DNA from: Umezawaea endophytica
Lineage (GTDB): Bacteria > Actinomycetota > Actinomycetes > Mycobacteriales > Pseudonocardiaceae
Length of the DNA stretch: 64,000 nucleotides
Reading direction: 5' to 3'
Assembly (NCBI RefSeq): GCF_025061645.1
Contig: NZ_JANYMP010000016.1
Span: 77,047 to 141,046, forward strand
Shown here: positions 14,391 to 23,414 of the stretch, one piece after another
Layout of the letters: every line of letters starts with the position of its first letter
How positions within the stretch are numbered: position 1 is the first letter of the stretch
Translations under genes and position numbers: made by a program
The notes under the pieces: model-generated
What the model was told of the DNA's origin: nothing
Database searches by the model: none
What the model saw: only the letters and a program-made list of their open reading frames with translations

Positions 14391-16424
14391 ATGACCGAGG
14401 AACTCGCCGTGCCCGCCGATGACCCGCACCTCTGGCTGGAGGACGTCACCGGGGAGGACGCCCTGGCGTGGGTGCGGGCCCAGAACGAGCGGACGCTGGG
14501 CGCGCTGAGCGGGTCCGAGGAGTTCGAGGCGCTGCGGGCGCGGGTGCTGGCCGCGCTGGACTCGGACGAGCGGATCCCGTACGTCCGGCGGCGCGGCGAG
14601 TTCCTCTACAACTACTGGCAGGACGCCGCGCACCCGCGCGGCCTGTGGCGGCGCACGACGCTGGAGTCCTACCGCGCCGAGCAGCCGGACTGGCACGTGC
14701 TGCTGGACCTCGACGCGGTCGCCGCCGCCGAGGGCGAGAACTGGGTGTGGAAGGGCTCGGCCGTGCTGCGCCCGGAGTACCGGCTCGCGCTGGTGCAGTT
14801 GTCACGGGGCGGCGCGGACGCCGTGGTCGTGCGCGAGTTCGACCTGGAGACCGGCGACTTCGTCAGCGGCGGCTTCACCCTGCCGGAGGCGAAGTCGTCG
14901 GTGGGCTGGCTGGACGCCGACCGGATCCTGGTCGGCACGGACTTCGGTCAGGGCACGCTGACCAGCTCCGGCTACCCGCGGGTGGTCAAGGAGTGGCGTC
15001 GCGACACCCCGCTCGACACGGCGACCGTCGTCTACGCGGGCAAGGTCGACGACGTGTCGGTCCGGGCCTACCACGACTCGACCGACGGGTTCGAGCGGAC
15101 GTTCGTGCGGCGCAGCACGACGTTCTACACCGCCGAGGAGTTCGTCCGCTCCGACGACGGCGACCTGGTCCGGATCGACGTGCCGGACGACGCCGAGACC
15201 GACGTGCACCGCGAGTGGCTGCTCATCAGCCTGCGCACGCCGTGGGCGGTGGCCGGGACGACGCACCCGGCGGGCGCGCTGCTCGCGACGCCGTTCGACG
15301 ACTTCCTCGCGGGCGGGCGCGACCTGACGCCCCTGTTCACGCCGGACGCGCACACGTCGCTGACCGGCTACGTGTGGACGCGCAACCACCTGGTGCTGAG
15401 CGTGCTGCGGGACGTGCAGACCCGGATGGAGGTGCTCACGCCCGGCCCGGACGGCTGGTCGCGGGCACCGCTGGACGGTGTCCGGGAGTTCGAGACGGCG
15501 GACGTCGTCGGCACCGACCCGCACCAGAGCGACGAGTACCTGATCTCCTCCAGCGGGTACACCGTGCCCTCGGAACTGCGGCTCGGGCACGTCGGGGGCG
15601 AGGTCGAGGTGCTCAAGCGGGCCCCGGCGTTCTTCGACGCCGAGGGCATGACCGTGGCGCAGCACTTCGCCACCTCCGACGACGGCACCCAGGTGCCGTA
15701 CTTCGTCGTCACGCCTCCCGGCGGGTCGACCGGGCCGACGCTGCTGAACGCCTACGGCGGGTTCGAGGTGTCGCTGCGGCCCGGCTACAACTCCACCGCG
15801 GGGCTGGGCTGGCTGTCCCGCGGCGGCACGTACGTGGTCGCGAACCTGCGCGGCGGCGGCGAGTACGGACCGGAGTGGCACCAGTCCGCGCTGCGCGAGA
15901 ACCGGTCCCGCGCCTACGAGGACTGCGCCGCCGTGGCCCGCGACCTGGTCGGGCGCGGCATTACCACGCCCGAGCGGCTCGGCGTCCGCGGCGGCAGCAA
16001 CGGCGGCCTGCTCGTCGGCGTGATGCTCACCCGCTATCCCGAACTGTTCGGGGCGATCGTGTGCCAGGTGCCGCTGCTGGACATGAAGCGGTACCACCTG
16101 CTGCTCGCGGGCGCGTCGTGGATGGCCGAGTACGGCGACCCCGACGAGCCGGGCGACTGGGAGTTCATCAAGGAGTACTCGCCCTACCAGAACGCCGAGG
16201 CGGGCAGGCCCTACCCGCCGACGCTGTTCATGACGTCCACCCGCGACGACCGCGTTCACCCCGGACACGCGCGCAAGATGGTCGCCAAGCTGCACGACCT
16301 GGGCTACGACGTGCCCTACCACGAGAACATCGAGGGCGGTCACGGCGCGGCGGCCGACAACGAGCAGTCGGCGTTCATGTGGGCCCTCACGTACACGTTC
16401 CTCTGGGACACGCTCACGAAGTGA
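14391..16424 (+). CDS. S9 family prolyl oligopeptidase
   Basis: Serine peptidase of 677 aa with no signal peptide, so cytoplasmic. The N-terminal half is the beta-propeller gating domain; the C-terminal alpha/beta hydrolase carries the nucleophile Ser536 in RGGSNGGLL, the Asp in STRDDRVHPGHARK (~residue 620) and the His in NIEGGHGAA (~651). The stretch LRGGGEYGPEWHQSA is typical of prolyl oligopeptidases. These enzymes cut after proline in short peptides. I start at ATG 14391 because MTEELAVPADDPHLWLED matches the usual family N-terminus. It is 56 bp after the permease stop and may belong to that operon. Confidence 0.93.
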   Translation: MTEELAVPADDPHLWLEDVTGEDALAWVRAQNERTLGALSGSEEFEALRARVLAALDSDERIPYVRRRGEFLYNYWQDAAHPRGLWRRTTLESYRAEQPDWHVLLDLDAVAAAEGENWVWKGSAVLRPEYRLALVQLSRGGADAVVVREFDLETGDFVSGGFTLPEAKSSVGWLDADRILVGTDFGQGTLTSSGYPRVVKEWRRDTPLDTATVVYAGKVDDVSVRAYHDSTDGFERTFVRRSTTFYTAEEFVRSDDGDLVRIDVPDDAETDVHREWLLISLRTPWAVAGTTHPAGALLATPFDDFLAGGRDLTPLFTPDAHTSLTGYVWTRNHLVLSVLRDVQTRMEVLTPGPDGWSRAPLDGVREFETADVVGTDPHQSDEYLISSSGYTVPSELRLGHVGGEVEVLKRAPAFFDAEGMTVAQHFATSDDGTQVPYFVVTPPGGSTGPTLLNAYGGFEVSLRPGYNSTAGLGWLSRGGTYVVANLRGGGEYGPEWHQSALRENRSRAYEDCAAVARDLVGRGITTPERLGVRGGSNGGLLVGVMLTRYPELFGAIVCQVPLLDMKRYHLLLAGASWMAEYGDPDEPGDWEFIKEYSPYQNAEAGRPYPPTLFMTSTRDDRVHPGHARKMVAKLHDLGYDVPYHENIEGGHGAAADNEQSAFMWALTYTFLWDTLTK

Positions 16425-16447
16425 CCCCGGTCACATAGCCGGGCCCG

Positions 16448-16474
16448 TCCGGGGACGCGAGCGGCGTTCCCGGA
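16448..16474 (+). terminator. Hairpin between the oligopeptidase and sigma factor genes
   Basis: Inverted repeat with 11-bp arms (16448-16458 and 16464-16474, one mismatch) around a 5-nt loop, 24 bp after the oligopeptidase stop and 12 bp before the sigma factor GTG. It probably ends the upstream transcript, though it is so close to the sigma start that it could also affect its translation. No U-tract follows. Confidence 0.4.
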
Positions 16475-16485
16475 CAAGAACTAGC

Positions 16486-17097
16486 GTGAACCGGATCGAG
16501 GAACGCAGAGCAGAACGGGCGCGAGGCGCTCCGGACGTGGACGAAACGCGCCCCGACCTGGCGAACGCGGAGCCCTCCGCCGCGTTCGCCAGGCTGTTCG
16601 ACACGTACGCCCGAGCCCTGCACGGGTACCTGGCGGGCCGGGTCGGCGTCGACATCGCGGACGACCTGGTCGCCGAGACGTTCCTGGTGGCCCTGCGCAG
16701 ACGTGCCACCTACGACCCCGAGCAGGCCCCCGTCCGCGGCTGGCTGTACGGGATCGCCACCAACCTGGCGCGCAACCACGTCCGCACGGAGATCCGCGGC
16801 TACCGGGCCTCCGCCCGCGTGCACGCGCTCCGGGACGCGGGGGTCGACCACGACGCGCAGACCGTCGACCGGTTGGACGCCCAGCGGCACACCAGGGTCC
16901 TGGCCGACGGCCTGGCCTCGCTGAACGAGCAGGAGCGCGACGTGCTGCTGCTGACGTCGTGGGCCGGGCTCGAACCGATCGAGGTCGCCGCGGCACTCGG
17001 CGTGCCCGCCAGCACCGTCCGATCACGTCTGCACCGGGTGCGCCACAAGCTCCGGGCGCACCTCCGCACCACCGACGAGGAGAACCGCGATGACTGA
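16486..17097 (+). CDS. RNA polymerase sigma factor, ECF/SigJ-like
   Basis: Sigma-70 family ECF factor of 203 aa. Region 2 covers residues ~30-95 (ARLFDTYARALHGYLAGR, then DDLVAETFLVALRRR), ending with the WLYGIATNLARNHVR segment typical of this group. Region 4 (LNEQERDVLLLTSWAGLEPIEVAAALGVPASTVRSRLHRVRHKLR) is C-terminal. The GTG start gives the family-like N-terminus. The next gene begins 8 nt before this one ends and encodes a membrane protein of the kind usually paired with such factors, so this is likely a sigma/membrane-sensor pair. Confidence 0.93.
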   Translation: MNRIEERRAERARGAPDVDETRPDLANAEPSAAFARLFDTYARALHGYLAGRVGVDIADDLVAETFLVALRRRATYDPEQAPVRGWLYGIATNLARNHVRTEIRGYRASARVHALRDAGVDHDAQTVDRLDAQRHTRVLADGLASLNEQERDVLLLTSWAGLEPIEVAAALGVPASTVRSRLHRVRHKLRAHLRTTDEENRDD

Positions 17098-18247
17098 GCG
17101 CGGCGACCACGACCCCGATCGCGAACTCGACGAGGCGCTCGCCTCGCTGCACCTGGAGGCACGCATGTCCGACCGCTCGCTCGACGACGCCCGCGAGAGG
17201 CTGATGGCCGAGGCGTCCTCCGCGAGCGCCCCCGCCTCCTTTCCGACGAGGTCGCCCTTCCGCAGGCGCGGGCTGGTCGTCGGCGTGGCAGCGGCGGCGG
17301 TCGCGATCGTCGGGGGCGCCGTTGCCTTCGGCGGGAGCGGCAAGGCGCCGGAGCAGCAGCCCGCGGCGCAGTCGGCCCAGCCGACCACCTCGCAGCAGCC
17401 CGTCAAGCGCGACGTGTCGCTCCTGTCGGCGGCCCAGGTACTGAACGACACCGCGGACAAGATCACCGCGAAGGACCTGGACCTCAAGCCGGGCCAGTAC
17501 CGGTTCATCGAGGTCAAGGCCACCTACGCGAGCAGCACCATCAACGGGGTCCCGCAGGACTCGACCGACCCCGAGACCGGGTACACCTACCTGGTGGACT
17601 CCACCAACCAGACCTGGATCCCGCAGGACGTGACGCAGGACTGGCTGGAGAAGCGCATTCCCGGCAAGGCGGAGTACCTCGCCAGTTCCATGCCGAAGTC
17701 GGAGGTGCCCGCCTACGAGTTCTCGGACGTCCAGTCCGGTGAGCGGCGCGGCGCGTGCGGCGACTTCTTCCCGAAGGCCAAGCCGAAGAAGGTGTGCGGC
17801 GACACGACCGACTTCGGGCAGCCCGCGTTCTACGAGGCCCTCCCGCGCGACCCCGACCAGCTCGTGACGTGGCTCACGGACTACACCGCACAGCGCGGCT
17901 CGGCCCCGACCACGATGTTCCACTTCGGCGTGCAGTTCCTGACCTCCGGGGTGATGCCCGCCGACCTGCGCGGACCGTTCCTGCGCGCGATGGCGAAGAT
18001 CGACGGCGTGAAGGTCGTCGAGGAGGCCACCACCTCGGACGGCCGCAAGGGCATCGCGCTGGGGATCGGTGACGAGCGGGAGCGCCGCGACCTGATCGTG
18101 GACCCCGACAACGGTGAGATCATCGGCGAGCGAGCCGTCGCGGCCGACAAGCCGGACTCGTCGTGGATCAAGCCCGGCACCGTGACCAGCAGCGTTTCGC
18201 TGACCATCAAGATCGCCGACGCCATCGGCGTCGTCCCCGCGAACTAG
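17090..18247 (+). CDS. CU044_5270-type membrane protein (sigma-factor partner)
   Basis: Protein of 385 aa: a cytoplasmic N-terminus of ~55 residues (LDEALASLHLEARMSDRSLDDARERLM), one membrane helix (GLVVGVAAAAVAIVGGAVAF), a Gln/Pro/Ala linker and a large outer domain beginning SLLSAAQVLNDTADKI. This layout matches the CU044_5270 family, which in actinomycetes typically follows an ECF sigma factor gene, as here (8-nt overlap). The N-terminus may hold the sigma factor at the membrane, but I see no zinc-finger anti-sigma motif, so that role is inferred from context only. Confidence 0.85.
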   Translation: MTERGDHDPDRELDEALASLHLEARMSDRSLDDARERLMAEASSASAPASFPTRSPFRRRGLVVGVAAAAVAIVGGAVAFGGSGKAPEQQPAAQSAQPTTSQQPVKRDVSLLSAAQVLNDTADKITAKDLDLKPGQYRFIEVKATYASSTINGVPQDSTDPETGYTYLVDSTNQTWIPQDVTQDWLEKRIPGKAEYLASSMPKSEVPAYEFSDVQSGERRGACGDFFPKAKPKKVCGDTTDFGQPAFYEALPRDPDQLVTWLTDYTAQRGSAPTTMFHFGVQFLTSGVMPADLRGPFLRAMAKIDGVKVVEEATTSDGRKGIALGIGDERERRDLIVDPDNGEIIGERAVAADKPDSSWIKPGTVTSSVSLTIKIADAIGVVPAN

Positions 18248-18321
18248 CCGGGAATAGCCGCCGGTCTGCTCGGTGTTGACCCCAATGTTCATGCAAACGC
18301 ATCGACTTTGGGAGAGGCACC

Positions 18322-19410
18322 ATGCAGATCGGCGTCTTCACGGTCGGGGACGTCACCCCGGACCCCACCACCGGCACCACGGTCACCGAGCACGAGCGGA
18401 TCAAGGCGATGGTCACCATCGCCGAGCACGCCGAGCAGGTCGGCCTGGACGTCTTCGCCACCGGTGAGCACCACAACAAGCCGTTCGTGCCGTCGTCGCC
18501 GACGACGCTGCTCGGCCACATCGCGGCCCGCACCGAGCGGTTGATCCTCTCCACCTCGACGACGCTGATCACCACGAACGACCCGGTGAAGATCGCCGAG
18601 GACTACGCGATGCTCCAGCACCTCGCCGACGGCCGGATCGACCTCATGCTGGGCCGCGGCAACACCGCACCCGTGTACCCGTGGTTCGGGAAGTCCATCC
18701 AGGACGGCATGGCGCTCACGGTCGAGAACTACCAGTTGCTGCGCGCCCTGTGGGACAACGAGGTCGTGGACTGGGAGGGCAAGTTCCGCACCCCGTTGCA
18801 GGGCTTCACCTCCACGCCCCGGCCGCTGGACGACCTGCCGCCGTTCGTGTGGCACGGCTCCATCCGCAGCCCGGAGATCGCCGAGATCGCCGCCTACTTC
18901 GCCGACGGGTTCTTCGCCAACAACATCTTCTGGCCGAAGGAGCACTACATCCGGCTGATCAACCTCTACCGCGAGCGCTTCGAGCACTACGGCCACGGCC
19001 GCGCCGACCAGGCGATCGTCGGGCTGGGCGGTCAGGTGTTCATGCGCCGCAACTCCCAGGACGCCGTCCGCGAGTTCCGCCCGTACTTCGACAACGCGCC
19101 GGTCTACGGCAACGGACCGTCCCTCGAGGACTTCACCGCGCAGACGCCGCTCACGGTCGGCAGCCCGCAGGAGGTCATCGAGAAGACGTTGACGTTCCAG
19201 GAGTTCTTCGGCGACTACCAGCGCCAGCTCTTCCTGCTCGACCACGCGGGCCTGCCGCTCAAGGTCGTGCTGGAGCAGCTCGACATGCTCGGCGAGATCG
19301 CCCCGGAGCTGCGCCGCGAGTTCGACGCCCGCAGGCCCGCCGACGTCCCGTCCGACCCGCCCACCCACTCGTCGAGGAAGCTGGCCCGTGACGCCGCCCC
19401 CGTCGGCTGA
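18322..19410 (+). CDS. LLM class flavin-dependent oxidoreductase
   Basis: Luciferase-like TIM-barrel enzyme of 362 aa. Recognisable segments are the N-terminal strand MQIGVFTVGD, ATGEHHNKPFVPSSPTTLL, the LSTSTTLITTNDPVKIAEDYAMLQHLADGRIDLMLGRG region typical of the family, and the C-terminal EVIEKTLTFQEFFGDYQRQ. Such enzymes use reduced FMN or F420 to oxidise or reduce small molecules. The ribosome site GGGAGAGG precedes the ATG. A MarR regulator overlaps its 3' end by 23 nt and probably controls the pair. The natural substrate is unknown. Confidence 0.92.
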   Translation: MQIGVFTVGDVTPDPTTGTTVTEHERIKAMVTIAEHAEQVGLDVFATGEHHNKPFVPSSPTTLLGHIAARTERLILSTSTTLITTNDPVKIAEDYAMLQHLADGRIDLMLGRGNTAPVYPWFGKSIQDGMALTVENYQLLRALWDNEVVDWEGKFRTPLQGFTSTPRPLDDLPPFVWHGSIRSPEIAEIAAYFADGFFANNIFWPKEHYIRLINLYRERFEHYGHGRADQAIVGLGGQVFMRRNSQDAVREFRPYFDNAPVYGNGPSLEDFTAQTPLTVGSPQEVIEKTLTFQEFFGDYQRQLFLLDHAGLPLKVVLEQLDMLGEIAPELRREFDARRPADVPSDPPTHSSRKLARDAAPVG

Positions 19411-19861
19411 CCCCAGCCGCGCCGAACTCGCCGCGGAGTCGTGGGAAGCGCTCTTCCGAGCGCAGTCCGCGCTCCTGCGGCGGTTCGCGGCCGACGACGT
19501 GTGGGACCCGATCAGCCTGCGGGAGTACGACGTGCTCTTCACGCTGAGCCGCAGGCCGGACCGGCGGGCCCGGCTGCGCGACCTCAACCGGGAGGTGCTC
19601 CTGAGCCAGCCGTCGCTGAGCAGGATGGTCGAGCGCCTGGAGGCCGCGGGCCTGGTCGCCCGCGAACCGGACCGCGCCGACGGCCGCGGCACGGTGGTCG
19701 TCCTGACCGAGGCGGGCGCGGCCATGCAGCGGACCGTCGGCAGGCGGCACACCACCAGCATCCGCCGCTACGTCGGCCCGGCGCTGGACGACGAGGAGCT
19801 GCGCACCCTGCGACGGCTGTGCGACAAGCTGAGGCTGGCCCAGGAGTCCATCCCGGACTGA
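19388..19861 (+). CDS. MarR family transcriptional regulator
   Basis: Winged-helix repressor of 157 aa starting with GTG. The core reads LREYDVLFTLSRRP, LNREVLLSQPSLSRMVERLEAAGLVAREP (recognition helix) and the wing DRADGRGTVVVLTEAGAAM. It overlaps the upstream flavin oxidoreductase by 23 nt, so the pair is co-transcribed and probably self-regulated. A short palindrome ATGC-N4-GCAT lies at about 18288-18303 before the oxidoreductase gene and is a possible operator. The ligand is unknown. Confidence 0.93.
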   Translation: MTPPPSADPSRAELAAESWEALFRAQSALLRRFAADDVWDPISLREYDVLFTLSRRPDRRARLRDLNREVLLSQPSLSRMVERLEAAGLVAREPDRADGRGTVVVLTEAGAAMQRTVGRRHTTSIRRYVGPALDDEELRTLRRLCDKLRLAQESIPD

Positions 19862-19865
19862 CGGG

Positions 19866-20693
19866 TCAGAAGAGGGCGGCGTGCTCGCGCACCCAGGACG
19901 CGAACGTCCGCGCGGGCACCCCCGTCACCTCGGCGACCGTGGGCAGCACCCGGTACCCCGCCTCCGGCGGCTCGGTCCTCATGCGCAGGAAGAACTCCAC
20001 GTCCTCCTCGGTGAACCCGCTCCCCCGCCACCCGGCCACGACCTCGTCCCGGCTCAGCTCCACCAGCTCCAGCTCGCGGCCGAGCACGTCGGCGGCGATC
20101 CGCACCCGCTCGCGGGGCGTCAACGCCTCCGGGCCGGTGATCCAGTGGGTCCGCCCGTGCTCGGGACCGGTCAGGCCGACGGCGGCGACCGCCGCGATGT
20201 CCGCCTCGTGCACCAGCGCGCTCGGCACGTCCGGGAACCCCTCCCGCACCACGCCCTCGTCCCTGATGCCCGCCACCCAGTCGAGCGTGTTGGCCATGAA
20301 CTCCACGGGCGCCAGGAACACCCGCTCCAGCCCGCTCGCGTCGATCGCGGTCTCCAGCGGGCTCGGCTCCAGGTCCCCCTTGAGGACCGTCATCCGCCGC
20401 ACGCCCGCCTTCTCCGCCAGTGCGACGATCTCCGCCCCGGTGGTCAGCGGCCCGAAAGCGCTGCCGTCGAAGGTGATCAGGTGCGCGGCGTCCACGCCGT
20501 CGAAGACGCCGTCGAGGCCGTCCACGTCGGCGAGGTCCCCCCGGACCACCTCGACGGCCTCGGGCAGGTCGGCGCGCTCGGGGGCGCGGGTCAGCGCCCG
20601 GACCCGGTGGCCGTCGGCGAGCAGCCTGCCGACCAGGTGCGCGCCGACGGTCCCGGTGGCACCGGTGACCAGGATCATCCGTTCGTTCGTCAT
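19866..20693 (-). CDS. NAD(P)-binding NmrA-like/SDR protein
   Basis: Atypical short-chain dehydrogenase of 275 aa. The Rossmann motif LVTGATGTVGAHLVGRLLADG is at the N-terminus and the substrate domain shows ALVHEADIAAVAAVGLTG and HWITGPEALTPRERVRIAADVLG. No YxxxK catalytic pair is visible, so it belongs with NmrA/quinone-reductase-like proteins. The ATG of MTNERMILVTGAT was chosen over an in-frame GTG-initiated form ten residues longer. It converges with the MarR gene (4 bp apart). It may be a redox sensor or a reductase. Confidence 0.9.
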   Translation of the reverse strand: MTNERMILVTGATGTVGAHLVGRLLADGHRVRALTRAPERADLPEAVEVVRGDLADVDGLDGVFDGVDAAHLITFDGSAFGPLTTGAEIVALAEKAGVRRMTVLKGDLEPSPLETAIDASGLERVFLAPVEFMANTLDWVAGIRDEGVVREGFPDVPSALVHEADIAAVAAVGLTGPEHGRTHWITGPEALTPRERVRIAADVLGRELELVELSRDEVVAGWRGSGFTEEDVEFFLRMRTEPPEAGYRVLPTVAEVTGVPARTFASWVREHAALF

Positions 20694-20736
20694 GGCCGCG
20701 AGGCTAGGACCGGTGCGGGACAACCACTGTCCTCGA

Positions 20737-21237
20737 TCAGCAGTAGATCGTCTCCGCGGCCGTCACCAGCGCGTCCACCTGCTCGTCGGTCATCAGCCCG
20801 CCCCGCAGGGCGATGTCGTCGACCACCTTCACCCGCGGCGTCCCGCTCGCGAGCGAGGAGCACACGCCTTGGGCGAGCTGGAGTTCGGCGGCCCCGGTGG
20901 TGCTGGTCGGCACCCCCGCGCCGGTGAGGGCCTCCAGGAACAGGACCCCCTTGTCCTTGCCGGTGTTCGCGGCGGGCGGGGGCACGACGACCGGCGCGGA
21001 CGGCGCGGCGGACGGCGGCACGACCGCCGACGACCCGGCGGGAGCGGAGGGCACGGCCTGCGCGGACGACGACGGCGCCGCCGCCGAGGCGCTGGACGTG
21101 GCCGCCCCTCCGGAGGACGGCACACCGCTGGACGCGGCGCTGCCGCTCGTGGAGGCGCCCGAGGTCGTGGACGAGCCCCCGCACCCACCGACGGCCACGG
21201 CGACGACGGTGAGAACAGCGACAACCCGGAACCTCAA
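20737..21237 (-). CDS. DUF732 domain lipoprotein
   Basis: Secreted protein of 166 aa with a lipoprotein signal peptide ending in AVAVGGCGGS (lipobox Cys near residue 19). A long Ser/Thr/Ala/Pro linker (residues ~20-90) follows, then a C-terminal DUF732-like domain (FLEALTGAGVP, LAQGVCSSLASG, ALVTAAETIYC) with two Cys that could form a disulfide. The start codon is TTG, supported by GGGGAG 7 nt upstream. The function of DUF732 proteins is unknown; they are common in actinomycete envelopes. Confidence 0.82.
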   Translation of the reverse strand: MRFRVVAVLTVVAVAVGGCGGSSTTSGASTSGSAASSGVPSSGGAATSSASAAAPSSSAQAVPSAPAGSSAVVPPSAAPSAPVVVPPPAANTGKDKGVLFLEALTGAGVPTSTTGAAELQLAQGVCSSLASGTPRVKVVDDIALRGGLMTDEQVDALVTAAETIYC

Positions 21238-21328
21238 GACGCACTCCCCGATCCGTTCAATGGACGCACCCAGCAGGCCCGACCGTAGCGCCGGGGCGGA
21301 GCCCCGAACACCGTCGATCGAACCGACC

Positions 21329-22108
21329 TCAGTTCAGCCGCCGGGTCCCCTCGGGCAGCCCGCCCCCGGCGACCACGTCGATCACCAGGTCCTGCAACGC
21401 CGTCAGCGCGACCTGCTGGCTGAACGGCCCGTACGAGACCCGCGCCACCCCGAGCTCCTCCAGCTTCGCCAGCGGCAGGCTCCCCGGAGCGCCGATCACC
21501 GTCAGGCGCTGCGGCCCGAAGGCCTCCACCAGGGTCGACACCGCGGCCTCGTCCAGCGGGCCGGGCACGAACACCACGGGCGCGCCGGCGTCCAGGAACG
21601 CCTTCCCGCGCACGACCGCGTCGGCCAGCACGTCGGCCGGGTCCCGGTCCCGCCCCCGCACGAACGCGTCCGTCCTGGCGTTCAGCACGAACGACGGCAC
21701 GCCCTCGGCCTCGGCCGCCTTCACCACGGCCGACACGACGGCCACGGCCTCGTCCAGCGGCTTCATCTGGTCCTCGATGTTCGCCCCGACGATCCCGACG
21801 CCGATCGCCTTGCGCACGGTCTCCCCGGCGTCGCCGTACCCGGCCTCCAGGTCGGCCGTGACCGACAGGTCCACCGCGGCGGCGATCCGGCCGACGGCCT
21901 CGATCATCAGGTCGACGGGGATCTTCTCCCCGTCCGGGTAGCCGTAGGACGCGGCGATGGAGTGGCTGGCGGTGGCCAGCGCGGTGGTCCCCTCCACGTC
22001 GGCGACCACCTTCGCGCCGATCACGTCCCACACGTTCACCACCTTGAGCAACGCGGGCGCGCGGTGCAGGTCCAACAACGTCGTGGCCTTGTCTGCGAGT
22101 GAGCTCAT
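21329..22108 (-). CDS. Isocitrate lyase/PEP mutase family protein
   Basis: TIM-barrel C-C bond lyase family protein of 259 aa. The segments LLKVVNVWDVIGAKVV, SHSIAASYGYPDGEKIPVDLM, VTADLEAGYGD and IVGANIEDQM match the PEP mutase/isocitrate lyase superfamily. The canonical KKCGH lyase loop is absent: the equivalent region carries no Cys, so this is not a true isocitrate or methylisocitrate lyase. Members like this may act as oxaloacetate hydrolases or 2-pyruvylmalate-type lyases. Divergent from the threonine deaminase gene 64 bp away. Confidence 0.88.
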   Translation of the reverse strand: MSSLADKATTLLDLHRAPALLKVVNVWDVIGAKVVADVEGTTALATASHSIAASYGYPDGEKIPVDLMIEAVGRIAAAVDLSVTADLEAGYGDAGETVRKAIGVGIVGANIEDQMKPLDEAVAVVSAVVKAAEAEGVPSFVLNARTDAFVRGRDRDPADVLADAVVRGKAFLDAGAPVVFVPGPLDEAAVSTLVEAFGPQRLTVIGAPGSLPLAKLEELGVARVSYGPFSQQVALTALQDLVIDVVAGGGLPEGTRRLN

Positions 22109-22172
22109 GCCCCGACCCTATTCACCGCCCTCGTGCGCGCACGGTGAACCCGGCGGAGGACAATCCCGGAGC

Positions 22173-23414
22173 ATGTCCTTCGCCGATGACGTGTCCGCGG
22201 CCGCCGCCAGGCTGCACGGCGTCGCCCTGACCACCCCGCTCCAGCGCAACGACCGCCTCTCCACCGCGACCGGCGCCGACGTGTGGCTCAAGCGCGAGGA
22301 CCTCCAGGTCGGCCGCTCCTACAAGCTCCGCGGCGCCTACAACCTCCTGGCCCAGCTCGACGCCGCCGAACGCGAGGCGGGCGCCGTCTGCGCGAGCGCG
22401 GGCAACCACGGCCAGGGCGTCGCGTACGCCTGCGGGCGCCTCGGCGTCCACGGCCGCGTCTACGTCCCCAGCACCACCCCGAGGCAGAAGCGCCAGCGCA
22501 TCGCCTCCCTCGGCGGTGACGTGGTCGACCTGGTCGTCGAGGGCGACACCTACGACGACGCGGCCACCGCCGCGGCCGAGTACGCCGCGAAGACCGGCGC
22601 GACCGTCGTGCCCGCGTTCGACGACATCCGCACGATCACCGGCCAGGGCACCGTCGGCCAGGAGATCCTCGCCCAACTGGGCGAGGCCCCCGACGTGGTC
22701 GTCGTCCCGGTCGGCGGCGGCGGTCTCCTCGCGGGCCTGGGCACGTGGCTGGCCGAGCGGCACCCGTCCACCCGCGTGGTCGGCGTGGAACCGGCGGGCG
22801 CGGCCAGCATGATCGCCGCGCTGGCCGCGGGCGGCCCGGTCAGGCTCCCCGAGGTGGACACGTTCGTCGACGGCGCCGCCGTCCGCCGCGTCGGCGACGC
22901 GAGCTTCCCGCTGGTCCGGTCCTCGGGCGCGGAGCTGGTCACGGTCTCCGAGGGCCAGATCTGCACCGAGATGCTCGACCTCTACCAGGTCGACGGCATC
23001 ATCGCCGAGCCCGCGGGCGCGATGGCGTCGGCGGCGCTGGCCGAATCGGTCGTGGTCGAGCCCGGCCAGACCGTCGTCTGCCTGCTGTCCGGCGGCAACA
23101 ACGACGTCAGCCGGTACGCGGAAGTCGTCGAGCGCTCACTCGTCCACCGCGGCCTCAAGCACTACTTCCTGGTCGAGTTCCCGCAGGAGCCGGGCGCGCT
23201 GCGCCGCTTCCTGGACGAGGTGCTCGGCCCGGACGACGACATCGTCCTGTTCGAGTACGTCAAGCGCGACAACCGCGAGACCGGCGCCGCGCTGTGCGGC
23301 GTGGAGATCGGCGCCCGCGAGGACTACGACCCGCTGTGGGCCAGGATGAAGGCCAGCCCGCTGAAGATCCAGCACGTCGCGCCCGGCACGACGGCGTACC
23401 GGTTCCTCATCTAG
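22173..23414 (+). CDS. ilvA: Threonine ammonia-lyase (threonine deaminase)
   Basis: PLP enzyme converting threonine to 2-oxobutanoate, first step of isoleucine synthesis (413 aa). The PLP lysine is Lys51 in GRSYKLRGAYN; the phosphate loop is GGGGLLAG; SAGNHGQGVAYA is the substrate loop. The C-terminal ~90 residues (HYFLVEFPQEPGALRRFLDEVLG to YRFLI) form an ACT-like regulatory domain, so it is likely the feedback-controlled biosynthetic form. I start at ATG 22173, just after a GGAG-like site; longer in-frame forms run into the neighbouring gene. Its last 8 nt overlap the convergent gene. Confidence 0.94.
   Translation: MSFADDVSAAAARLHGVALTTPLQRNDRLSTATGADVWLKREDLQVGRSYKLRGAYNLLAQLDAAEREAGAVCASAGNHGQGVAYACGRLGVHGRVYVPSTTPRQKRQRIASLGGDVVDLVVEGDTYDDAATAAAEYAAKTGATVVPAFDDIRTITGQGTVGQEILAQLGEAPDVVVVPVGGGGLLAGLGTWLAERHPSTRVVGVEPAGAASMIAALAAGGPVRLPEVDTFVDGAAVRRVGDASFPLVRSSGAELVTVSEGQICTEMLDLYQVDGIIAEPAGAMASAALAESVVVEPGQTVVCLLSGGNNDVSRYAEVVERSLVHRGLKHYFLVEFPQEPGALRRFLDEVLGPDDDIVLFEYVKRDNRETGAALCGVEIGAREDYDPLWARMKASPLKIQHVAPGTTAYRFLI

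Noticed and set aside
21329-22108. True isocitrate lyase or PEP mutase
   Set aside because: The KKCGH catalytic loop is not found, so only the superfamily can be named.
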